NCBI GenBank assembly: GCA_963855995.1
Contig: OY979729.1
Location: forward strand, 10,062,115 to 10,126,114
DNA length: 64,000 bases
Direction of reading: 5' to 3'
DNA from: Muricea muricata
Taxonomy: Eukaryota > Cnidaria > Anthozoa > Malacalcyonacea > Plexauridae
Made by a program: the position numbers and the translations under genes. Below are positions 1 through 12,872 of this stretch, piece after piece; positions within the stretch are counted from its first letter, which is position 1, and every line of letters starts with the position of its first letter. Under the pieces are notes generated by a model. The model was not told the origin of the DNA. It saw only the letters and a program-made list of their open reading frames with translations, and ran no database searches.

Positions 1-2897
1 AGGTTATAAAAAAAGAAAGATTGTTCTAAATAAATTATAAATCGGATCCCCCTTCCCCTCCTCTCCCCCTTCCCCTCTACATTCCCTCCCCTTTTCCCCT
101 TTCCCTTCCCAACCACCTCCCCCTGCCTGCAACTACGCCCCCTGCGGTATATTCATGCGCGAAACTAGAGGGGATAAAGTTTTAAACTTTTAGCGCATGA
201 AAATTTTCAATACATCTAAAACACGCTTCAAGGTGGTTTACCAAAGGAAACGTTCCCAATTACTTTTAGCCGAAATTATAAAAAAATCACTGTTTCTTAT
301 CGACTCTTACTACATCACCTATATGCATAACAGCTAAACGGAAAATAGTAAAATTTTATTGGCTCAAAGTTTTCATGGTCAATATACGAAGAAAGTCATT
401 TCGACAGATTATAACTCACAGTAATCTAGCGACCGATGGGATTATTGTTTAATTTTGCTTTTGCTACAGTGTCAGTAGATAATTGGCAGATAAAAAAACT
501 CTAGTTGCGGATCTGTTAAAATTATAAAAACATTGCGGATAAAGCAAGTTAGTGCATGTAATTTGCCTTTTGCAACTGGAGAAAACTCCCCCGCGTTCGC
601 CGCCCACGGCCAAAGACGGACGACGAAATCATTAAAATTGCATTGAATGTTTTGTTTCTCAGTCTGAATGATATTTTTCTGGTGTTATAATTTTCCATCA
701 CCGTGAATCTATGCCTAAAACACGTGATGAAATCAAGTTGAACATTGTTTAAATTGTTTAGGAAATTGTGATTGCTAAAAGGATCGTTTTGGTACGGATA
801 GGAAGTTAGGAACAGACAGAACGGTTTCTTGTGTAATAAAATCACCAGAGCGAAACTGATGTGACGATATAAATAATGGGAACTTTCGTATGGAAACTAC
901 CAGCCTTGAAAGCTCACATGCAAATATAATAATTTTATGTCTAGTACACGGGCCACAGAGAAAACGATATATTTCTTAAGAGTTATTAACGTAATGTTCA
1001 TATTCGGCTAGGTATACACACACAATAAAGTTTGAGGTGTTTAAGCCTGAAGTGATATAAGGTCGTTTTCGTCCTTAGATGAAGGAATTGATGATATGGT
1101 GTTGAAGGAATTGCGATTACTCCTCAACACCCATAACTGAATAACTATCATTCTCTTTTTGTATATTATATTGAATATACTACGATGAAAAACAAACTCG
1201 GGGAACGCAAAGCGACTTATACTGCGAAATTTCAACAAACACGTTTGCAAACTTTAAAAATTATACTTTGTACAAGAATACATACCTAGTCGAGTCGTCG
1301 TCGAGGCCGAGAAGCAACAGCTCTTGTTAAATATTATTTCCAATTGAAAGTCCCGTCCTGAAAGAAGAATTTTTTAAACAAAAATAGCTTCACACATGAT
1401 CAAACTTGCTTCTCGCTTCAACGATAACGAACAAACAAAACAAAAGTTGTGAAATTCTAAGTATGTACCACGCCGAACACGAAGCGACCCGTCGATTCGA
1501 CAAGAAATTCTGAATGTTGAAACATACAATGTACAATATGTGTAGAATACAAAAATGCACACCTTCGAGCTCTCTTCAAGGCCGACATGCAACAGTTCTT
1601 GTGGAGTCTATGTTTAAAGCTCGAGGAAACAGTAGGCTTCTTTGCTCGCCATTTTCTTCGAAGACGAAGATGCCAGTAACCACGACGTTGAAATATTATG
1701 CCGTATCTTCGCTCTAAAACGACAAATTTGAGCCAAAATTAGTTCAAAATCACCACCAATATCTCATTCAACTATTTTTGTACAAATACACATGAAATAT
1801 AGCCAAAATCAAAGACAAATTGAACACCTTTTGGCCAGAAAAGACGAATGTCAAAGCGACTTGAGGTCGCAAAGTGGAACACAATCTGTAAAGCATCTTT
1901 GCTTGCCTAAATAATAACATTCTAAGCAAAATATGAATAACATACGTCAATGCCAGCTGCGAGCTTTACTCAACGTTTGAATTTGAACATTTCGTCTTCA
2001 AATCCGCTTTGGGATTTGGGCAAGAAAATGAAGAAATCGACCAACAGGCCGCGCAACAAGAAACGCTCGTCCCGTGCTAGAGGACGACTTCAAAAAACTT
2101 GCCGCAAAAGAAAATCAGAAATCAGCATTTCTTTAAGGTGGCTCCCTACAGTAGCATAAATTGTCAGGCTTTCACGACACATCAGCTTGCAACGAAATTT
2201 GTACCGACTACACTTGAAACAGGGTAATTTAAGTGCTACTAGGAAAGATATGAAAGTGTTTCATGTGCATATCATAGAAAAATAGAAACAAAATATGCGT
2301 TACTATGGTAACTATATCGTTCTATTTTTTGCAGTTTTAATGCTTAATTTCACAATGAATGAACCATAACTTTCTTTCTCTTCGGTCAAATTTTCTGAAA
2401 TTTTTTTAGTTGTTTATTGATGTATAAAGGTCAAAGATATCAAAATTTGAAGACAGGTTTATGATTCAGATTTTGATATATTCGTGGATTTCGATTGCGG
2501 GGAAACGTATTTGTAGATTTTTTTAAATTCGAATATGTCTTACCTTATATATGGTATAACAACTGGACGTAGTTTTAAAAAAATTCACCGAAGGAAACAG
2601 CGGATAATCGAGGCTAAAATCCATAAAATCATTGCTGACGTGATAAAATTTCGACTCGACATACGAAAAACATTTCAGAATGAGCAAACGTAAAAGCTTA
2701 CGAAAATGCGTTCGGGAAATGAAAAAAACAGTTGAAAACATACACACTGTTTAGGTTTCACTACTTTCACAAACTTTTTATCATGTACAGAACACTTGGT
2801 GATTTCGCCGTAGAAAAACCTCAAAACACAACTTTTCATGTGTAGTTCATTTCAAACATTTGCCAGTCGGCGAAGCTCCACACTGATCTATATAGAC
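1..2897. other. No gene recognised
   Basis: Starts with a C/T-rich run (50-130). A short basic open frame at 1950-2159 has no recognisable domain. AAGGTGGCTCCCTACAGT at 2136 recurs inverted at 25374, so a repeat end may lie here. Confidence 0.5.
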
Positions 2898-3769
2898 CTG
2901 GGGCCGGTTGTATAAAAAAGTAGTTAAAGTTAATTGCAGTTAGCGCCCTGGCGTTAACTACCCTAGTTAAATCCCTCTGGTTAAATCCCTAACCGTAGTT
3001 AGTTAACTGCACGACTTAACTGCGTTGCACAAAACGCAGTTAGTCGGATCACAGATCAGAGATGTGTGGTCGGATAGTTAACTAATCACGTAGTTAACTT
3101 GCGTGTGGCTCGCGTGGGGCAGTTGACATAAATTAAATTAAAATAAATTAAGTATTGTTTGTTTAAAAATGGCTAACAAATTCGATTCAAATAATTGCAG
3201 AAGAATGCGCCTCATCTGTGATAAAAGCAACCGTTATACATTTTTTCGTACAAATACAAACATTCACCATTATTGAAGAAAGTAATATTTCGTTGGTTTG
3301 TAAATTTCGATCTTAAAACTGGCCAAAACTTGTCTGGATCACTGGACGTCACATGTGCTAAATTGTGTAATTTGTTTGTGTGACTCACTGACTGTATCGA
3401 GAGTGCCAAGCAGATTTGTGTAAAGATATTAAAATGTTTAGTTTGCAAACATATGCTAATGAAGAAAAGCGAAGTCAAGACATGTACTGGAAATAGATTA
3501 CTAGATATTGGGGGACTGGTCATTGTTTATAGTGTGGGTTACAATGTCACCTATTAATAATTAAACAAGCAGTTATCAAACTCATGTCATAGAGGTGGTG
3601 AAATACATGTGTGACAACTTAATGGTATCCTTTTGTAAAGCTTTTGGCTATAGGTGGCAGTTTGTTACAGAAACTACTTCAATATTTTAATGGTTTAATC
3701 AGCAAGGTTTTAGCAAGAGACATTTCTCTTTGGTGCAAACCACCATGAATAATGACTGGCCCTTACAAT

Positions 3770-4093
3770 ATTTGCAATACATGTTCAACCCAGTGCCAAA
3801 ATGCAAATTCTGTGAAGGCAAAACATTTGCTATATAGTGCAAATTTGATCATTTGAAACACATACATAAAATGAAAAACCAGATTCACACAAAATTTGCA
3901 CCTGGGTGCCAAAATGCAAATGCATCAAATGTGCACAAATCATTCAAATGTGTGGCAAATTGTTGAAGCAATATCTGTCTAAAAGAAGAATATATCAGTT
4001 TTCAAATGATCAAATTTGCACTATATAATAACAAATTTGTTGCCTGCATGGCATTTGCATTTTGGCACTGGGTTGAAAATGTATTGTAAATCT
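3770..4093. mobile_element. Foldback/MITE-like inverted repeat nested in the Harbinger element
   Basis: The left arm has AACCCAGTGCCAAAATGCAA near 3788. The right arm has its near-complement, TTGCATTTTGGCACTGGGTT, near 4055. A second internal pair (AATTTGATCATTTGAAA and its complement) makes a long hairpin. No coding sequence is present. Confidence 0.6.
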
Positions 4094-4716
4094 GATTTTT
4101 CATCCTGTGAATTGTACTATCCTTGGTTACCAGACTGCAGAGTTGGTCAGAGTTGCCCCCAAGATTTTTTGGGGAAAAGTTTTTAGTACCCCTGGGAAGT
4201 GCTTCATTATTTAAGCAATTAAAACTTAAATCTGCCCCAAATCTCTAAATTTTACTGTGTTTGGTACCTATTTGCATGGTTACTTTTGTACTGTTTTGCA
4301 CCCCTGCCCCTAGATTTTACACCCCCAAGATCTTGTAGAAAATTCTGCAGTGTGGATAAATTTATAAATAAACTCAAGTCATTTTCATCATGAAACCTAA
4401 TCTGGGTTGGCCTAGATTAAAACCAACTTGGCTAATGTTGTTAAAGTTTAAATATTTCAATCTGTATGAGTTTATTGACTATTAGATGGTACACTATATT
4501 TTTCAATATTGTGTTATACACAAGAATCAATATTTATTTGATGTGTTGTCAGATGTAACAAAAGTCAATATACAACTCATGTCACACTGTATGTATTTGT
4601 ATCATGTCTGAGGTCATATTTTCCCATGTAACCACAGTTGCCAAGCTTACAGGTATTTTGAGTTACTCAGTTACATTAAGTTGAATTACTCAATTACATA
4701 TACACACAAATTCAAA

Positions 4717-5081
4717 ATGTCTGCCCAAAAAGCAACTACTCTAAAATAAGGGAAGAAAAGAAAAGAAAACAAAATTTTAATTCAGAAGAATGCAACCTAC
4801 TGGTTAATATAGTTGAACAAAATTTAGACACATTACGGGGCCAATTTTCGAGCACAATAACAAATGCCAAAAAGCAAAAGTTGTGGGAAACTATTTACTT
4901 CCCAGATTAACAGCTATGAAAAACGTACACCAATAGAAATTCGGGAAAATAGCAAAGCATGGCCCAAATTGACAAAAAAAACCCAACAAATTCTGGGATA
5001 ATGCAGTCTCAAAGGAAAACAGGTGGACGACCTGCAGCAAGACCACCAACCACTACCACTGCTAAAATTATAAGTCTTAGG
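4717..5081 (+). pseudogene. Decayed Myb/SANT-like Harbinger protein gene
   Basis: In one frame from about 4773 the sequence reads NFNSEECNLLVNIVEQNL, then FSSTITNAKKQKLWETI. This is the N-terminal trihelix of the Myb-like DNA-binding protein carried by PIF/Harbinger transposons. Stops and frame breaks follow (for example TAA at about 4908), then a basic KTGGRPAARPP tail. It lies inside the 2901-5480 element and is clearly non-functional. Confidence 0.6.
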
Positions 5082-5296
5082 CGATGAGCCTGGTTTTGCT
5101 TTGTTAGTGGTCTCACTTCCCGGTCGATGAGTCACGCTATAAAAAGCAAGGATTTTCCGCCAAATCTATAGCGTTTTAGGAGTTCTTCAACTGAGAAATC
5201 TTCCTAGGGAAGATGACAATTAAAAACTCTAGGTAAGCGTTGCCTTTCAGTATTATCTCGCTCATGAAAGTTGATCACTCTTAATACAGCTGCCAT
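5080..5296 (-). pseudogene. Harbinger transposase N-terminal remnant with stops
   Basis: The minus strand from the ATG at 5296 reads MAAVLRV and then regions matching the intact copy at 24960-25178. It is interrupted by in-frame stops after the HLP and FIA residues. It abuts the Myb-like remnant tail to tail, so the central part of the transposase with the DDE residues has been deleted. Confidence 0.6.
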
Positions 5297-5817
5297 ATTT
5301 AACTAGGTTTTGGGAAGTTAACTATGCCATTGAGGATAGTTAACTTTAACTACTTTTTAACTGCAGTTAACACTAACTGCTTTTTTGTACAACCGACCTA
5401 ACTACGTGGTTAACGTTAACCACTATTTAACTACTTTTTGGGTAGTTAAAAAGCAGTTAAGAGCTTTATACAACCGGCCCCTGCATTTGAAGTTGTTGCA
5501 TTTCAGTGTACAAAATATATTCGTGCCAAATTCCTTGCACTGTGTTGTTTTGATTTTTTGTGGGGTTTTTTTTTTGGGGGGGGGAGAGGGAGGTGGCAGG
5601 AATGAGATGGTTATGTAGGAGGGGGAGATAGGTGTTGAGATAGTAATTTAGTTTGTAGCCTACATAGTTTTGTAATAATTTTGACCCATATTCAAGGAAT
5701 TAGAGGTTTAGATGGGAGATACAGTATTAAATAAGTTGGGCAAAGGTGGTGGGTTTGTAGTGGTAGTTGTAGTTAGGTTGGAGGGAGGCGTGCAGTGTAA
5801 TTGGAATTTGGAAGGAG

Positions 5818-5819
<2 letters not shown>

Positions 5820-5904
<85 letters not shown>
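5820..5904. repeat. (TA)n microsatellite in copy A
   Basis: An uninterrupted TA run of about 85 bp at the same unit position as the tracts in copies B and C. Confidence 0.98.
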
Positions 5905-5908
<4 letters not shown>

Positions 5909-6899
5909 TTTTGATATAGAGAGATATAGGGTGAGATGGGACAGCCATATAATTGTGTTTAGCTCTTTGTTTTGATGTTTTCATAGATATATCGGATAAA
6001 TATTTGACAGAAAATATTGTATTTAAAGCAAAGTGTAAAATTTTAGAGGTTTTGTGATTCAACATGAGGGGTACATAGACTTACTGGCATAGGGGAGGAG
6101 CAGTGAGGGTGTAAATTATTCATGGTCAGTTTGTTGCTTATCATAGCCTTGTAATAGATGAAATTTTGGAGAGTTATGATGAAGTGTTCAGAGTTATTTT
6201 TTATGAAAGGAAAGGAGACCTTTCCAGAGGGATTGAAGTCTGGATGGGTAGGGGTGGAGGTAGGGGGAACATTGGTAAAATTTTAATTTTATTGGTTGAT
6301 ATTTTTTTCATGAAATGAGACCTATTCAGGGGGAAGGGGGTTGGAATAGGGTAGGGGTAGGGGGTAGGTGCTGTGTAAAATCATAGCATAGTTCAATACT
6401 TCTAGGTTTATCAAACTTCATTTTGCAATGTTCAAAGTAACATTTGACTGATTAATTTAAAATATAAATCAATTATAATTAATATTTCATCATTTACACG
6501 TAATTGATCGTATTTCACATGAGCGAATATAGAAAAATATAGCTAATTAAGTTATTAATGTGAGTAACCAATCAACGGTCGATTTGAGCGCTGAAGCGGG
6601 AACAAGAAATAAGATTTTTGATGGTCACACGTCTAATTCAACCATCTGTGCCTTCAATCATAAAAAAAAAACGGTAAAACAATCTTGCAGAAGGCGGAAA
6701 AAAACAAGAAAGAAGTGGTATAACAGGTGTTCCCCCATTACAGGTAATAATTTATGAAAGTTGTTCTTTTTTTTGTCAAATTTTGCGATTTTGACACGCC
6801 AAAGCGGCGGTACCGAATTCACGAAGACGGTCACATGTGTTCGCTTTGAAGACTTTTTAAACAAGGTTTATCAACAAGGTTCCGACTTTTTCCTTTCTT

Positions 6900-7780
6900 T
6901 TTATCGACTACAAGATGTTGGGAATGCTTATTTAGCGTAACCTAGCGAAATTTTGTATAACTTGGGTATTTTTAGCGAATATTTTCTGGTTTTTCACAAC
7001 CCAGTACTGGTTGAATGCACGAAGGAGGCCAAATGTATTAATTTTTTAATTTTGACAACTAACATATTAAAGCAATCCTGAACAACATTGGCCTTTTACT
7101 TTATTTCCAACGGCTAAAAAGCTTAGGAAATGGTTATTTAGCGTATTTTATCAAAAATTTGTACAATTGAGGTATTTTTAGCGAGTTATTTTTGGTTTTT
7201 GACAGCCCGAAATCGAATACGAAGGTCGCAGATGTATATTATTTATAACTTTGACAACTGAGATTTAAGCATGCTTTATAACAAATATTTTGGCCTTTAC
7301 TTTATTTTCAAGGGCTACAAAGCTTAGAAAATGGTTATTTAGCGTACATTAACGAAAATTTATACAATTCATCCAGTAATTCAGTTATTTTAGTTGGTTT
7401 ACATGTAAGCATATTTTAACAGATATTTTGTACTTTTTAACTTAATATCTTTTTTAAAGAACTACAAAGTTTAGAAAATGGTTATTTAATGTAATTTGAC
7501 GAAAATTTCTTGATGCTTTTTTACAATATATTGGCCAATAATGAATATTCTTGCTTCTGACTGCAACCGAAGCGGCAGAACTGGCCGAATGCAAACAGAC
7601 GGCCAAATGTATTTATAACTTCACCGACTGACTTTAATGCATACTTTAAGAATGACTTTAACAAATATTTTTGTACTTTTACCTCTATTTGAAAAAAACT
7701 ACAAACGTTAGGACTTAGGAAGGGGTTGTTTAGTCAAATTCAACCAAATTTGTACAATTAAGGTATTTTTAGGGAAGAAT
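6900..7780. repeat. Degenerate tandem repeat inside copy A (period about 150-240 bp)
   Basis: Five units begin with a variant of ACTACAAAGCTTAGAAAATG followed by GTTATTTAGCG, near 6903, 7106, 7308, 7455 and 7698. The same array recurs in copy B (about 9535-10345). Confidence 0.7.
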
Positions 7781-8152
7781 TGAAACTAGAGCCTTTGTCT
7801 TTGAAGTTCTGCATTTGAAGTTGTTGCATTTCAGTGTACAAAATATATTCGTGCCAAATTCCTTGCACTGTGTTGTTTTGATTTTTTGTGGGGTTTTTTT
7901 TGGGGGGGGAGGAGAGGGAGGTGGCAGGAATGAGATGGTTATGTAGGAGGGGGAGATAGGTGTTGAGATAGTAATTTAGTTTGTAGCCTACATAGTTTTG
8001 TAATAATTTTGACCCCATATTCAAGGAATTAGAGGTTTAGATGGGAGATACAGTATTAAATAAGTTGGGCAAAGGTGGTGGGTTTGTAGTGGTAGTTGTA
8101 GTTAGGAAGGAGGTTGGAGGGAGGCGTGCAGTGTAATTGGAATTTGGAAGAA

Positions 8153-8154
<2 letters not shown>

Positions 8155-8240
<86 letters not shown>
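8155..8240. repeat. (TA)n microsatellite in copy B
   Basis: A TA run of about 85 bp, orthologous within the duplication to the 5820 tract. Confidence 0.98.
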
Positions 8241-8244
<4 letters not shown>

Positions 8245-8429
8245 TTTTGATATAGAGAGATATAGGGTGAGATAGGACAGCCATATAATTGTGTTTAGCA
8301 CTCTGTTTTGATGTTTTCATAGATATATCGGATAAATATTTGACAGAAAATATTGTATTTAAAGCAAAGTGTAAAATTTTAGAGGTTTTGTGATTCAACA
8401 TGAGGGGTGCATAGACTTACTGGTATAGG

Positions 8430-8669
8430 TGGTTTGCAATCGACGCCATCTTGGTTGACTTTTGAAACACATGGCAACCACAAAGTATCTATTCATTATT
8501 TCTGATCCTATCGAGCCATACATCTTTAAAGTATCATTCATAATACGCTAAAACTAACGATCAAATAGTAAATTGACACAAGTACTTCGCTGCAAACAGC
8601 TGAACTAATTTGCAGAGTCAACCAAGATGGCACCCAATGACACGAAATGACGTCATGTGCAAACCAAGA
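8430..8669. mobile_element. 240-bp MITE with 5-bp TSD ATAGG
   Basis: Present in copy B and absent from the same site in copy A (single ATAGG near 6090). The flanks are ATAGG at 8425-8429 and 8670-8674. The ends carry TGGTTTGCA and its complement, and subterminal GCCATCTTGGTTGAC is inverted near the right end. Confidence 0.85.
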
Positions 8670-10382
8670 ATAGGGGAGGAGCAGTGAGGGTGTAAATTAT
8701 TCATGGTCAGTTTGTTGCTTATCATAGCCTTGTAATAGATGAAATTTTGGAGAGTTATGATGAAGTGTTCAGAGTTATTTTTTATGAAAGGAAAGGAGAC
8801 CTTTCCAGAGGGATTGAAGTCTAGATGGGTAGGGGTGGAGGTAGGGGGGGGGTGCTAGATAGTAGTAAAATCTGGTTTGGAGAAGACAGGGGAACATCGG
8901 TAAAATTTTAATTTTATTGGTTGAAATTTTTTTTCATGAAATGAGACCTATTCAGGGAAAAGGAGGTTGGAATGAGGGTAGGGGTAGGGGGTAGGTGCTG
9001 GGTAAAATCATAGCACAGTTCAATACTTCTAGGTTTATCAAACTTCATTTTGCAATGTTCAAAGTAACATTTGACTGATTAATTTAAAATATAAATCAAT
9101 TATAATTAATATTTCATCATTTAGACGTAATTGACCGTATTTCACATGAGCGAATATAGAAAAATATAGCTAATTATTCAAGTTATTAATGTGAGTAACC
9201 AATCAACGGTCGATTTGAGCGCTGAAGCGGGAACAAGAAATAAAATTTTTGATGGCCACACGTCTAATTCAACTATCTCTGCCTTCAATCATAAAAAAAA
9301 AAACGGTAAAACAATCTTACAGAATGCGGAAAAAAACAAGAAAGAAGTGGTATAACAGGTGTTCCCCCATTACAGGTAATAATTTATGAAAGTTGTTCTT
9401 TTTTTATCAAATTTTGCGATTTTTGACACGCCAAAGCGGCGGTACCGAATTCACGAAGACGGTCACATGTGTTTGCTTTGAAGACTTTTTAAACAAGGTT
9501 TATCAACAAGGTTTCGGCTTTTTCCTTTCTTTTTATCGACTACAAGATGTTGGGAATGCTTATTTAGCGTAACCTAGCGAAATTTTGTATAACTTGGGTA
9601 TTTTTAGCGAATATTTTCTGGTTTTTCACAACCCAGTACTGGTTGAATGCACGAAGGAGGCCAAATGTATTAATCTTTTAATTTTGACAACTAACATATT
9701 AAAGCAATCCTGAACAACATTGGCCTTTTACTTTATTTCCAACGGCTAAAAAGCTTAGGAAATGGTTATTTAGCGTATTTTATCAAAAATTTGTACAATT
9801 GAGGTATTTAGCGAGTTATTTTTGGTTTTTGACAGCCCGAAATCGAATACGAAGGTCGCAGATGTATATTATTTATAACTTTGACAACTGAGATTTAAGC
9901 ATGCTTTATAACAAATATTTTGGCCTTTTACTTTATTTTCAAGAACTACAAAGCTTAGAAAATGGTTATTTAGCGTACATTAACGAAAATTTATACAATT
10001 CATTCAGCAATTCAGTTTTTCTGGGTTTTTTCTTTTGACAGACCGAAATTGCACGTTTACATGTAAGCATATTTTAACAAATATTTTGTTAAACGAAAAT
10101 TTCTAGATGTTTTTTTTACAATATATTGGCCAATAATGAATATTCCGCTTGCTTTTGACTGCAACCGAAGCGGCAGAACTGGCCGAAAGCAAACAGACGA
10201 CCAAATGTGTTTATAACTTTGCCGACTGACTTTAATGCATACTTTAAGAATGACTTTAACAAATATTTTTGTACTTTAACTACAAAGGTTAGGAAGGGGT
10301 TGTTTAGTCAAATTCAACCAAATTTGTACAATTAAGGTATTTTTAGCGAAGAATTGAAACTAGAGCCTTTGTCTTTGAAGTT

Positions 10383-11226
<844 letters not shown>

Positions 11227-12000
11227 TCAGAGAAATATAGGGTGGGATGGAGAGTGTTGGGTTGTATGCATGGGCAGGTAGGGGTGGTTAGGTTTTTACC
11301 TACCATAGTTTAATAATACTTCTGGTCTGCATCTGTCTTTCAATAATTTATTAGTCATATCACACTATATAATCACATAGGGGCTTCAGTGGTGTAGTGG
11401 TCAGACCACTCGCCTTTCACCTCTAAGGTCATCCCCAGTAAGTTGGACTCGAACCCAGTCCTCATGTGAAAAGAGTATAGTCAACGCTCTGCCGAAAGTC
11501 ATGGGTTTTCTTCGGGTACTCCGGTTTCCTCCCACAGGGAATGTTGACAGGGTGGGATAAGTAATATGGGCCCACAGTAATTGGCTCACGCTGTTGTGGT
11601 GACCCTGCTCTTGTGGCTTAGTTAATAAAAAAAAACATAGGAAATAGCAATTATATTATGACAAGCTTGTATGCAGTGCAAACCTAACTAACTGGGCTAG
11701 ATTACCAGCGTCGCTAGTCCAGGTAAAAGCGGAAAATGGGATCTTTCACTATCTGAAACTATATAAACAGAATTTGCCGTTTTGAGCAATTCACTGGAAT
11801 TCTAGGAATCCTGGTTTCAGGAACTTTTCAGTAATCCATTTGTCAGTAAACACTTTTTTTATATAAGATGTAAGAAAAAGTATTAAAGAATACGGATATC
11901 AAGATGAAAATTGTTACAAATATCGGGGTCTCTCGATCCTCGTTTATCCAAATTATTTATTATATCAATCAAATCTATTTCATTTTTTTTGTGTTTATGT
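11227..12000. repeat. Duplicated segment, first copy
   Basis: Blocks at 11228-11320, 11316-11388 and 11905-12000 recur in the same order at 12071-12165, 12459-12530 and 12637-12735. The second copy has gained an insertion (12165-12452) and lost most of the SINE body and following DNA. Confidence 0.7.
11380..11635 (+). mobile_element. tRNA-derived SINE
   Basis: The head resembles a tRNA: A-box-like TGGTGTAGTGGTCAG, then a CTCGAACCCAG block. The body has GGGTACTCCGGTTTCCTCCC. The tail has CTGTTGTGGTGACCCTGCTC and ends in an A-rich run. Related pieces lie at 12521-12634, 37290-37405, 41860-42075 and 56455-56645. Confidence 0.75.
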
Positions 12001-12164
12001 ACTTTAATTCACTGTACTATAATTTGATACTAATTTATAATACTGTAATTTGTGTTTATGTACTGTAATTCAGAGAAATATAGGGTGGAATGGAGAGTGT
12101 TGGGTTGTATGCGTGGGCAGGTGGGGGTGGTTAGGTCAGTTTTTACCTACCATAGTTTAATAAT

Positions 12165-12452
12165 TAACACTTATTGACTGAGACCGAGGTCTCAGTCAAT
12201 AAGTATTTTATTATATACTGAGTGTCAAAAGAGAAGAAAAGTACCACAAATCAATCAAACATGTGTAAAAAGGATTACCTTTTACCTGACATGGCTCCGT
12301 GAGGCTCTATGGATTTGTTATTTACCGGTGAATAAAAGTAATGTCCACCGCTTAGCTACGTTGCCAGGGAGACAGTAGAATTTCTCCACTATCACGTGAT
12401 ACGTTCTTAACCAATAAGAAACAGGAATAAATGAACTTTGACATTCAGTATA
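12165..12452. mobile_element. 288-bp foldback insertion headed by a palindrome
   Basis: The empty site is visible in the first copy near 11310. The flanks are TAATAAT repeats (12158-12164 and 12453-12459). It starts with a perfect 17-bp-arm palindrome (12169-12204), followed by TTATTATATACTGAGTGTC, which recurs inverted near the right end. Confidence 0.65.
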
Positions 12453-12520
12453 TAATAATACTTCTGGTCTGCATCTGTCTTTCAATAATTTATTAGTCAT
12501 ATCACATGATATAATCACAT

Positions 12521-12634
12521 AGGGGCTTCGGTGGTGAAGTGGTCCGACCACTCGGCTTTCACCTCTAAGGTTCCGAGTTTGATCCCCAGTTAGTTGGACT
12601 CGAACCCAGTCCTCATGTGAAAAGAGTATAGTGA
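12521..12634 (+). mobile_element. SINE head fragment
   Basis: Matches the first about 110 bp of the 11380 SINE, with a better B-box (GGTTCCGAGTTTGATCCCC), then joins a second copy of the 11905-12000 segment. Confidence 0.7.
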
Positions 12635-12872
12635 ATGAAAATTGTTACAAATATCGGGGTCCCTCGATCCTCGTTTATCCAAATTATTTATTATATCAAT
12701 CAAATCGATTTCATTTTTTTTTGTGTTTATGTACTGTAATGGATTACAGAAGACGTCATGGTCTGCGAAGGGCAAAAAGTCACCATATCTTCTTTTGCGC
12801 GTACTTTCTTATAGTTATTCTTTCATTTTACGAGTCACGAATTTTCCACATTTGATCTCATCACGAATTTAG

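Larger units (their letters stand above)
2901..5480. mobile_element. Internally deleted PIF/Harbinger DNA transposon
   Basis: Terminal inverted repeats GGGCCGGTTGTATAAA (2901) and its complement (ending 5480) are flanked by the 3-bp duplication CTG (2898-2900 and 5481-5483), as expected for Harbinger. Both subterminal regions are dense in TAGTTAAC-type motifs. Inside are the Myb-like and transposase remnants and a nested inverted repeat (about 3770-4093). Confidence 0.8.
5481..7808. repeat. Tandem segmental duplication, copy A (2.33 kb)
   Basis: The unit starts CTGCATTTGAAGTTGTTGC directly at the Harbinger right end. It matches 7809-10382 almost throughout, with the same order of G-rich patches, (TA)n tract, unique DNA and internal repeats. 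No coding content was recognised. Confidence 0.9.
7809..10382. repeat. Tandem segmental duplication, copy B (2.57 kb)
   Basis: Near-identical to copy A by eye. It is longer because of a 240-bp MITE (8430-8669) and a few small indels, for example about 40 extra bases near 8850 and a loss near 10090. Confidence 0.9.
12071..12735. repeat. Duplicated segment, second copy with insertion
   Basis: Matches 11227-12000 as described there. It is interrupted by a 288-bp foldback insertion. Confidence 0.7.

Noticed and set aside
1950-2159. Small basic protein of 69 codons
   Set aside because: No splice partners, no domain, and composition is explained by A/G-rich sequence.
11400-11470. Functional tRNA gene
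   Set aside because: The A-box is good but the B-box and acceptor stem are degenerate, and the unit continues into a SINE body with an A-rich end.
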